Below, piece by piece: positions 1 to 5,538 of a stretch of DNA of 14,875 nucleotides. Each line of letters opens with the position of its first letter. The stretch's first letter is position 1. The notes beneath the pieces are model-generated. The model worked only from the letters and a program-made list of their open reading frames with translations. It was not told the origin of the DNA and ran no database searches. Source of the DNA: JBKJZO01 sp046715235. GTDB lineage: Bacteria; Actinomycetota; Actinomycetes; BP-191. The position numbers and the translations under genes were made by a program. The stretch is taken from contig JBKJZO010000036.1 in assembly GCA_046715235.1 (NCBI GenBank), positions 1 through 14,875 on the forward strand, given 5' to 3'.

Positions 1-244
1 CGGTGTGGATCACCCAACGGGCCGCGAGCCGACCGGCGATCGTGGCGACTGCCTGACCGGTCGGGAGACCGGCCTGATGGGTTGTCCGGCGGATCTCGCG
101 GCACGCGGTCAAGATCGCCGGGCCACCACCCCGGTGAATGGCGCCGTCGACACCACCGCCGCCAAGCAGTGTCGAGTTGGCTGCGTTGACGATCGCGTCG
201 ACGTCCTGCTCAGTGATGTCGCCCTGCACGACGACGATGCGCAT
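1..244 (-). CDS. Macro-domain protein (ADP-ribose-binding, YmdB-like), 5' part only
   Basis: My own minus-strand translation from the ATG at 244-242 gives 81 codons that run off the left edge, so the C-terminal half is missing. The start MRIVVVQGDIT, then VDAIVNAANSTLLGGGGVDG, AIHRGGGPAIL and LPTGQAVAT, follows the macro-domain pattern of E. coli YmdB closely. It includes the GDI, NAAN and GGGGVDGAIH loops that hold ADP-ribose. Family members hydrolyse O-acetyl-ADP-ribose or remove ADP-ribose from proteins in the cytoplasm; the exact substrate cannot be told here. The gene starts 8 nt after the alaX stop, and a GAGGA ribosome-binding site overlaps that stop codon (TGAGGACC), so the two are probably translated from one message. 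The family call is firm; the biochemical role is inferred. Confidence 0.9.
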   Translation of the reverse strand, partial: MRIVVVQGDITEQDVDAIVNAANSTLLGGGGVDGAIHRGGGPAILTACREIRRTTHQAGLPTGQAVATIAGRLAARWVIHT

Positions 245-252
245 GCCGGTCC

Positions 253-984
253 TCAGTGGAGAGCGATGCGGAGGCGGCGGTTGGCCTTGCCTTTGCTCTC
301 GACCTTGACGACTTCGATCTCGCCGATCGCTTTGGTGGAGGCGACGTGCGTGCCGCCGTCGGCCTGCGCGTCGAGACCGACGATGTCGACGATGCGCACG
401 TCGACGAGGTCGGGCGGCAACAGGTTGGTCGCCGTACGGATGATGTCGGGGATCTCGAACGCCCGATCGCGCGGCAGCACCTTCACCTCGACGCGGCGGT
501 CGGCGGTTACCTCGTGCGCGCACTGCTGCGCGACCCAGTCCTTGAAGCCCTCAGGGATCTCAGGGAGGTTGAAGTCGAGCCGGCCGGACAGCGGCTCCAT
601 GTTCCCGCCCGTCACATGCGCGCCGAACTCGCGCCAGATCACCCCACCGAGCAGGTGCAGGGCCGAGTGCGTGCGCATCAACGCGGTACGCCGCTCGTCC
701 TCGATCGCGCCGCGCACCGACGTACCAACAGCAGGCACCGGTTCGCCGTCGCCGAGCAGCAGCACCAGGTCGTCAGACTTGCGTACGCCGACGATCCGTG
801 ACTGCGCGCCTCCCCACAACAGCACGCCATGGTCGGGCGGCTGGCCACCACCGCCGGGATAGAACGCGGATCGGTCGAGGACGACGCCCTCATCAGTGAC
901 GCCGACGACCGTCGCCTCCCATTCGCGCAGGGTTGCGTCGGCGAGTTCGAGGCGTTCGGTGCGGCCGTGCATGTCAGCGGGCAT
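253..984 (-). CDS. AlaX-type alanyl-tRNA editing hydrolase
   Basis: The 243-residue protein resembles the free-standing editing domains of alanyl-tRNA synthetase, which hydrolyse Ser- or Gly-tRNA(Ala) in trans. The N-terminal LDRSAFYPGGGGQPPD (about residues 36-51) is the classic AlaX/AlaRS entry motif. H106-S-A-L-H110 is the first half of the zinc site, and the second half reads D209-GGT-H213 where AlaRS has Cys-GGT-His. Length and domain order fit the AlaX-M class. The ATG at 984 has no clear Shine-Dalgarno sequence; a second ATG at 972 is an equally plausible start. It lies just downstream of a response-regulator stump and upstream of the macro-domain gene, in the same direction. The Asp-for-Cys change is seen directly. 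I believe it also occurs in other bacterial AlaX proteins, so it need not mean loss of function. Confidence 0.9.
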   Translation of the reverse strand: MPADMHGRTERLELADATLREWEATVVGVTDEGVVLDRSAFYPGGGGQPPDHGVLLWGGAQSRIVGVRKSDDLVLLLGDGEPVPAVGTSVRGAIEDERRTALMRTHSALHLLGGVIWREFGAHVTGGNMEPLSGRLDFNLPEIPEGFKDWVAQQCAHEVTADRRVEVKVLPRDRAFEIPDIIRTATNLLPPDLVDVRIVDIVGLDAQADGGTHVASTKAIGEIEVVKVESKGKANRRLRIALH

Positions 985-1022
985 GTTCGCGAGCCTACGT
1001 CGCGACTAGGCGGTGAATCCGA

Positions 1023-1088
1023 CACGAGGCCCTGGCGCACCAGCGCATCGTCCTCGGCGAGGACCACCCGGAGCACCCCCGACGTCAC
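1023..1088 (-). pseudogene. 5' stump of a response-regulator gene
   Basis: Minus-strand reading from the GTG at 1088-1086 gives MTSGVLRVVLAEDDALVRQG followed by LV. This is the first beta-strand, the acidic pair (E12 D13 D14) and the start of helix 1 of a NarL/LuxR-type receiver domain. After residue 22 the similarity stops and the frame runs uselessly through alaX to a stop at 678. The GTG overlaps the stop codon of the upstream hydrolase gene by GTGA, which is how an intact coupled gene would look. I read it as the remains of a response regulator whose body was deleted. The stretch is short, so chance similarity is possible, but sequence, start codon and overlap all agree. Confidence 0.6.
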
Positions 1089-1885
1089 GGCGACACAGTA
1101 GGGCCTCGCGCGTTGAGGAAGCCCGCGACCAGCCGTCGTACCGTCGCGCGGTCGTTCCACAACGCGCCGGGGTCGAGCACGTGCAGGTGTGCATCGGGGA
1201 GCGCGTTTGCGAGGGTTCGCGCCGCGCTGACGGGATGCATCGGGTCGCCCTCCTCGGCGACGACCAGACCCGGCGCGGAAACCCGCGCCAGCGCCTGTAC
1301 ATCATCGACCGGCGCCTGCGTCGGTACGCCGCGCAGCGCGACCGCGCTCCCGGCGGCGACCAGGGCGGCGGCGCGGCGGCGCAGTTGATCGAGAACCGCG
1401 TTGGTACGCCGGAGGTCGCCGGGCAGGTCGGCCGCGAGATCAGTCGCGATCACCTCGACGTCTCCGGTCACGACGAGGTCGGCCAGCCGGTCCCACCGGC
1501 GTATCGCGGCTTGGTCGTGGCGCCCATCGACAGCGGCGGGCGTGAAGAACACACAGCGCTCGAAGCGGTCGGGCCGGTCGGCGAGCAGCCGCATCATGGC
1601 GCCGGCGCCCATCGAAACGCCCGCACATCGGGAGGCGCCGGTCGCGTCAGCCACCGCGGCGAGATCACCCGCAAGCGCCTGATAGTCCCATCGCGCTTCG
1701 CCGGTCAGCCGGGTGAGTCCGTGGCCACGGAAATCGAGGAACACGCGCCGGCCCTCGACTCCGCTGCCCAGCGGCCGCGTGTCCTCACCCATCGAACCGA
1801 GCCCGTGCGCGAACAGAGTCGTCGGCGTACCGGACCCGAAGACCACGTAGTGGATACGTGCATCCTGAGCGTCGGCGTACGGCAT
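1085..1885 (-). CDS. Alpha/beta-hydrolase-fold protein
   Basis: The 266-residue protein has the alpha/beta-hydrolase layout: the oxyanion HG (H27-G28), the DFRGHG loop (51-56), the nucleophile elbow G89-V-S91-M-G93, and the acid D214 in EEGDPMHP. The substrate is unknown; relatives include esterases, lipases and C-C hydrolases. The catalytic histidine expected about 25 residues after the acid, usually in a GGH motif, is not there: the protein reads DPGALWND (238-245). The nearest histidines are H233 and H235, one strand earlier. It may therefore be inactive or use another residue. The start lies 9 nt after the aldo/keto reductase stop, with AAGG directly before the ATG, which indicates an operon. 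Confidence 0.85.
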   Translation of the reverse strand: MPYADAQDARIHYVVFGSGTPTTLFAHGLGSMGEDTRPLGSGVEGRRVFLDFRGHGLTRLTGEARWDYQALAGDLAAVADATGASRCAGVSMGAGAMMRLLADRPDRFERCVFFTPAAVDGRHDQAAIRRWDRLADLVVTGDVEVIATDLAADLPGDLRRTNAVLDQLRRRAAALVAAGSAVALRGVPTQAPVDDVQALARVSAPGLVVAEEGDPMHPVSAARTLANALPDAHLHVLDPGALWNDRATVRRLVAGFLNARGPTVSP

Positions 1886-1894
1886 GCCTTGGTG

Positions 1895-2875
1895 TCAGTT
1901 GGGCGGGGTCGGGCGCGACGAGGGGACGATCTCGTCGAGTGCGGCCAGGTCTTCCGGGGTCGGCTGCCAGAGGCCGGCCGCGGCGTTGGTGCGAACTTGC
2001 TCGGGCTTGGTCGCTCCGGCGATGACGGACGCGACCATGGGCTGCGCCCCGAGCCCGCCGAGCGCGACGTGCAGCAGCGAGATACCGCGCTCGTCGGCGT
2101 ACGCCTCGAGCTTGGCTACCCGATCGAGCCGGTCCTGGGTGATCACGGCCTGGGCGCGATCCGGATCGTTGCCCATGCGTGTGCCCGGGGGAGCCGGCTG
2201 GCCGGCGCGGTACTTGCCGGTCAGCAGGCCCTGGGCGAGCGGGAAGTACGGCAAGATCCCGAGGCCGAACCGCTCGGCCGCGGGCACGACCTCCGCCTCG
2301 ACCTCGCGCTCGAGCAGGTTGTAGTTGTTCTGCGCCGACACGAAGCGCTCCCAGACTCGGTCTCGGGCGATCCAGTCGGCGTCGGCGACCTGCCAGCCGG
2401 CGAGGTTGGAGGATCCGATGTACCGCACCTTGCCCGATCTCACGAGGTCGTCGAGTACGCCGAGCGTCTCCTCGATCGGTGTGTGCGGGTCGGGCCAGTG
2501 CAGTTGATACAGATCGATGTAGTCGGTCTGCAGCCGCCGCAAAGATGCCTCGACCGCCTTAGTGACCCAGCGTCGTGATCCGCCGCTGTCGAGTTCGCGC
2601 TCGCCGAACTGCATGCCGAACTTCGTCGCGACGACGGCTTGGTCGCGCCGGCCGAGAAGCGCCTCGCCGAGGATGGTCTCGCTGGCACCCGGGCCGCCGC
2701 TGCCGCCGTACACATCGGCAGTGTCGAAGAGGTTGATGCCTTCGTTGTACGCCGCGTCGACGACTTGAAGCGATGCTTGCTTGCTCGCCCGGCCACCGAA
2801 GTTGTTGCAGCCGACGCCGACCACGGAGACCCGAAGGCCCGAACGGCCCAGGTTGCGGAAGCGCATTTCGGTCAT
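1895..2875 (-). CDS. Aldo/keto reductase
   Basis: The 326-residue protein is a full-length aldo/keto reductase of the kind that reduces aldehydes and ketones with NADPH in the cytoplasm. The catalytic tetrad is visible: D51 and Y56 in FDTADVYG, K85 in VATKFG and H126 in QLHWPD. Further family marks are GSSN near 153 and the C-terminal VIAGATKPEQV, which lines the cofactor site. It resembles the YghZ/AKR11-14-like bacterial groups more than eukaryotic AKR1. The ATG at 2875 has no Shine-Dalgarno sequence; TAGCCT ends 5 nt before it, the spacing expected for a -10 box of a leaderless transcript. It is the first gene of the left minus-strand cluster. The natural substrate cannot be inferred. Confidence 0.93.
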   Translation of the reverse strand: MTEMRFRNLGRSGLRVSVVGVGCNNFGGRASKQASLQVVDAAYNEGINLFDTADVYGGSGGPGASETILGEALLGRRDQAVVATKFGMQFGERELDSGGSRRWVTKAVEASLRRLQTDYIDLYQLHWPDPHTPIEETLGVLDDLVRSGKVRYIGSSNLAGWQVADADWIARDRVWERFVSAQNNYNLLEREVEAEVVPAAERFGLGILPYFPLAQGLLTGKYRAGQPAPPGTRMGNDPDRAQAVITQDRLDRVAKLEAYADERGISLLHVALGGLGAQPMVASVIAGATKPEQVRTNAAAGLWQPTPEDLAALDEIVPSSRPTPPN

Positions 2876-3461
2876 GGCCCAGGCTAACCCGAAGGCTGTC
2901 CCGGCCCCCCACGCGGTTCACCGATCCCGGCCGGCCCGCTATCGGCGGCAGGAGTGAGCACGGCAACCGTCGGACGCGCAATCGAAAGCGGTGACCTTGC
3001 CGGGATTCATGACGGCGGCGGCTGGAACGTGCCTCTGTGGGCGGCACGTTCCAGCCATTCATCACGCGCACTGCGCCGAAACGAACAGCTGCGGGCTAGG
3101 ACGGGGGCAGCGAGTGCCGACGCAGATCACTCGCACCTCCTGAGGCCCGTTGCCACGGCCGCGTCAACTGCGCACTTGTTCAGGGGTGAGCAATTCGCAC
3201 AGCGGCGCTACTCGGTGCACCCCACCACCGCGGTCCGCTACTCCGAGACGTCGGGCGGCCATTGGGTCAACCGCGCGGCAGCCAGAAACTGTGTCCCGAC
3301 GAGATGACCTCATTTTGGTCAGGGCGCAGACGTGCCCGCGGCGTGTGTTCTGCCGTTCGGGTGCGATGCGGTTGAGCCGTCCGGCCGTCGGGCGGGCAGC
3401 GAGGCGGGCCGAGAGAACTACATGCCGCTGGGGACGCGGCCTTTACGGGGGGGGACCCTTC
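2876..3461. other. Intergenic stretch without a recognisable gene
   Basis: No frame here gives a protein I recognise. The stretch carries the aldo/keto reductase promoter at its left end, a perfect 14-bp hairpin (3020-3056), a small TGACC/GGTCA inverted repeat (3305-3321) and a G-run before the ATG at 3462. Open frames here look like GC-driven shadows. Confidence 0.5.
3020..3056. repeat. Perfect 14-bp inverted repeat (hairpin)
   Basis: The arms GGCTGGAACGTGCC (3020-3033) and GGCACGTTCCAGCC (3043-3056) are exact reverse complements around a 9-nt loop. There is no T-run on either side, but actinobacterial terminators often lack one. It does not follow the 3' end of any gene I can see, so it may be a terminator left from a lost gene, a barrier to transcription into the rhs region, or a regulatory site. 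Confidence 0.75.
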
Positions 3462-3521
3462 ATGCTTCGCAGTGCCCGCTATCGCCGTTCAATTCGCACC
3501 GCGGTCAGCGCGGCCGGGTGA
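3462..3521 (+). pseudogene. Possible signal-peptide start of the collapsed rhs gene
   Basis: An ATG at 3462 follows a G-rich ribosome-binding stretch (GGGGGGGGA, 5 nt spacing) and encodes MLRSARYRRSIRTAVSAAG before a TGA inside the 27-bp palindrome. The basic residues followed by TAVSAA look like the beginning of an export signal, as expected for a secreted Rhs protein. The Rhs core lies only about 85 nt further on, so nearly the whole body of such a gene would have been lost between them. The link is inference from position and character; 19 residues are too few for a firm homology call. Confidence 0.35.
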
Positions 3522-3541
3522 GTCCCCAGGGGACTCACCCG
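3515..3541. repeat. 27-bp palindrome with 13-bp perfect arms
   Basis: CGGGTGAGTCCCC (3515-3527), a single A (3528) and GGGGACTCACCCG (3529-3541) form a perfect inverted repeat. It lies exactly between the putative rhs start and the surviving rhs core. It could fold into a stable hairpin (terminator) or mark a deletion junction. A dimeric-protein operator is also possible but less likely given its position inside a broken gene. Confidence 0.8.
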
Positions 3542-3861
3542 TCCGGGATGGTAGGAGCATTTCCTTCAACTACGACAGCAACGGCTCCGCGCAGCAGTCG
3601 GGTGATGCTTCGGGTATGGACTCGCTCAGAAGTACGACGCCTTCGGTGTCGCCCAAGGCAGCTCCGAAGACCTGGTCAACTTTGGATATCGAGGCGAGCT
3701 GACCGTGTCAGGGCTCGTCCATCTGCGGGCGCGATCTTACGACCCCGCGGTCGGGGCCTTTACGTCGACTGATCCCTTGGACGGCGTCGCGGGCGAAACG
3801 ACTGTCAGCAACCCGTACGCCTACGCGAACAACGACCCGCTCAACCATAGACCCGCTCGGC
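3541..3861 (+). pseudogene. Rhs core remnant, frameshifted
   Basis: Two frames together give the end of an Rhs/YD-repeat protein. Frame A (from about 3556) reads SISFNYDSNGSAQQSGDASG. Frame B (3606-3875) reads GYGLAQKYDAFG, then FGYRGELTVSGLVHLRARSY, DPAVGAFTSTDPL and NPYAYANNDPLNH, after which the expected DPLG appears only after a further frame change. This is the conserved Rhs-associated core that precedes the variable toxin tip. Frame B starts just after a TGA (3603-3605) and needs a one-base loss near 3612 to join frame A. At 3849 one extra base (or two missing) separates ...NH from DPLG at 3850-3861. The upstream shell of hundreds to thousands of residues is absent, so the gene cannot make a working Rhs cage. 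Confidence 0.85.
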
Positions 3862-4533
3862 TTGCGCGCCGTTGACGACGACGCGTTCGGCGGTGGCGCG
3901 GATCTCAGCAGCATCCCGGTCTACCCATCCGGGAAGATGTCGACCGTGGCGGCGAAGTACTTCAACCCGTCTGTCCCGAAGCCTGCATCTCCATCAACCT
4001 TCCACCGTTACCGCTGGAGAAGGAACCAGGAGACCGGCGCGACGTCATTGTGCGACAGAGCCGCCGACGACGAGAAAGCAAAGTGCAAGTTGAAGGTCGA
4101 GATTCTTGTATGGATCTGTTCCGAGGCGCAGAAGAGCTCTGTACCCGGCCTGACCGGTAACGCCCACACCGTCGGCAACGTGATGCTGACCCCCTGGACG
4201 GACGCCGAATTCCGCCGGGAGCGCGGGGGAAGGTTGCTGCTGCACGAGGATGTCCACGTGACGCAGTGGTCGAGATATGGCGGGTACAAGTTGTTCCTGG
4301 CTGCGTATGCTGTCCAAAGTAAGGACTCCTGGAAAAGGGCATGGATCTGGGCCGGGGACAGTGCGCCGGCGTGCTACAACGCATTCGAGGTCGAAGCGAA
4401 CCTGGCGGACGGCGGGTACGACGGCTGCAAACGCCTACCGTGGTACGACGATCCGAACAGATACTTATACAGGGGGCAAATCCTCGCCCCTGGCCCTGGC
4501 CCTAGTACGCCTGACTCAGGATCGATGGCATGA
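3862..4533 (+). CDS. Rhs C-terminal domain with zincin-like HExxH motif (putative toxin)
   Basis: This 223-residue frame follows directly on the DPLG motif that ends the Rhs core, the place where polymorphic toxin domains begin. It carries LLLH128-E129-D-V-H132-VTQWSRYGG and, 44 residues later, NAFE176-VEANLADGGY, which fits a gluzincin-like metallopeptidase: two His and a distal Glu as zinc ligands, with E129 as the base. I do not recognise the exact family. The TTG at 3862 is only the first usable codon after the frame break and has no Shine-Dalgarno sequence; ATG 3937 is an alternative. With the core frameshifted, expression is doubtful. Its stop overlaps the next gene by ATGA. One Leu is encoded by the rare TTA (4465-4467). 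The toxin role is inference from context; the motif is seen directly. Confidence 0.7.
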   Translation: MRAVDDDAFGGGADLSSIPVYPSGKMSTVAAKYFNPSVPKPASPSTFHRYRWRRNQETGATSLCDRAADDEKAKCKLKVEILVWICSEAQKSSVPGLTGNAHTVGNVMLTPWTDAEFRRERGGRLLLHEDVHVTQWSRYGGYKLFLAAYAVQSKDSWKRAWIWAGDSAPACYNAFEVEANLADGGYDGCKRLPWYDDPNRYLYRGQILAPGPGPSTPDSGSMA

Positions 4534-5021
4534 GACGCGACGCGGCAAAACTCAGCTGGCCGCGACTCTTGGTTCTCGTGGCGGCAGTTCCGCTGCTGTC
4601 CTCGTGCGATCCCCAGCCGGAGCGTACTTTCTTCGGAATGACAGGCACGCGCGAGAACCCGATCGTCCTCATCGACACCTGCCCAGGGGAGCGGGTCAAG
4701 AGCGTGAGAGTAGTCCACTATCCGGGAACCGACGACTCTTTCACGACGATCTGGTCGGTGACTTCGCTAGAAAAGGAGGGCAAAATCCGCCTATCCGCAT
4801 CCGATGCGCAAGGCGGCAACGTACTTGTGCCATTGACCGGCCCACTCCCGGAAGCGCGGACTGTGCTCGCCGTGGACACAAGTAAGCGTGGTGACGCAGC
4901 AGAGTTGCGTGTCGAGAAGCTCACGCCGGACACCGTACTCACCCGTCCGTGGAAGCAGCAGGAAGAGCCGATCTCCATCGCGAAGTTTCATAAGCAGAAT
5001 GCGAAGGACTGCAAGCGGTAG
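4530..5021 (+). CDS. Small lipoprotein, candidate immunity protein for the HExxH domain
   Basis: The 163-residue protein has a lipoprotein signal: basic MRRDAAK, a hydrophobic stretch from residue 13, and the lipobox L23-S24-S25-C26. The mature part should be anchored on the outer face of the cytoplasmic membrane. No known domain is recognised in the rest. The ATG overlaps the stop of the preceding CT domain (ATGA), and CAGGA lies about 8 nt upstream, so translation is coupled. In polymorphic toxin loci the gene right after the CT is normally the immunity gene; a lipoprotein would suit a toxin that acts outside or at the membrane. The immunity role rests on position only. An ordinary lipoprotein swept along with the cassette is the alternative. 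Confidence 0.75.
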   Translation: MRRDAAKLSWPRLLVLVAAVPLLSSCDPQPERTFFGMTGTRENPIVLIDTCPGERVKSVRVVHYPGTDDSFTTIWSVTSLEKEGKIRLSASDAQGGNVLVPLTGPLPEARTVLAVDTSKRGDAAELRVEKLTPDTVLTRPWKQQEEPISIAKFHKQNAKDCKR

Positions 5022-5358
5022 ACACTCGGCGGACCGATACGCGACCACACGCCGCGTCGCCCACCCCTCCAGTCCGCTGTTCGCGCACCGGCCCGTGGAG
5101 TTCGTGCGTTCTCCTGCGCGACGTCTGAGGAGCCGAGCGCGGTCCGCGGCGGCCCCTGTCGCCATGCCCGAACCGGCCCGTAGTACGTGAGGCCGTTCTC
5201 ATCGGTGCGGCCTGATCTTGACTGAGCTCTCTAGCGAGTTCTCTCAGTTTCGAGTGCGTACCCAGCGTTGGCTATTCGCTGGCACTCGACGGGCTGGCTC
5301 ACACTGACGCATTCACGGATCTGGAATACGCCCCTGTTACCGAGTAAAGGCAGAATAG
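5022..5358. other. Stretch without a recognisable gene, containing a direct-repeat copy
   Basis: I find no gene here. It contains a weak hairpin (AGGCCG 5190-5195 with CGGCCT 5208-5213, 12-nt loop) that could end the lipoprotein transcript, an imperfect palindrome around 5222-5250 (ACTGAG...CTCAGT), and the first copy of the 33-bp direct repeat (5309-5341). The base composition is less GC-rich than in the flanking genes from about 5340 on. Confidence 0.45.
5309..5341 (+). repeat. Dispersed direct repeat, copy 1
   Basis: By eye, 28 of 33 positions match 8117-8149; the shared core is CTGGAATACG, two variable bases, then CCTGTTACC. It ends about 18 nt before the open part of a truncated CT-like frame. 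It may be the end of a lost insertion element. Confidence 0.6.
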
Positions 5359-5538
5359 TGTCATCAGATAAAGGATTGGCCGGGTTCAGCAAGTCAACAA
5401 TCGCAGCTGCTGAAGATGGCCCGCACCTACCGCGCGGCGACGCAGTCGTTCTCCAAGTACTACGAGGGCTGCGGAAGCACCTGCAACAACACGATGCGTC
5501 TTTTGAATGCCAGGAAAATTTGGGAGTATTACACGTGA
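5359..5538 (+). pseudogene. Truncated CT-like tail (possible second Rhs toxin remnant)
   Basis: After a TAG at 5356-5358 this frame is open for 59 codons: CHQIKDWPGSASQQSQLLKM, ARTYRAATQSFSKYYEGCGS, TCNNTMRLLNARKIWEYYT, then TGA. It reads like the soluble end of a protein rather than a GC shadow: it is rich in Lys, Tyr, Asn and Ile and lower in GC. Its stop overlaps the GTG of the next lipoprotein by GTGA, copying the arrangement at 4530. An ATG at 5416 exists, but no intact gene is visible; the upstream part is missing and the repeat copy lies at the break. I propose it is the C-terminus of a second CT toxin. The family is not recognised. Confidence 0.5.

Noticed and set aside
5..862. 285-codon plus-strand open frame at the left edge
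   Set aside because: It is antisense to the macro-domain and AlaX genes, both of which have strong family motifs on the minus strand.
1013..2578. 521-codon plus-strand open frame
   Set aside because: It is antisense to the hydrolase and aldo/keto reductase genes, whose families and catalytic residues are clear. The frame is low in complexity and open because of high GC.
5268..5534. Upstream ATG start for the propeller lipoprotein
   Set aside because: It would bury the lipoprotein signal inside the protein and run through the repeat copy and the CT-like tail in another frame. The GTG at 5535 has a good ribosome-binding site.
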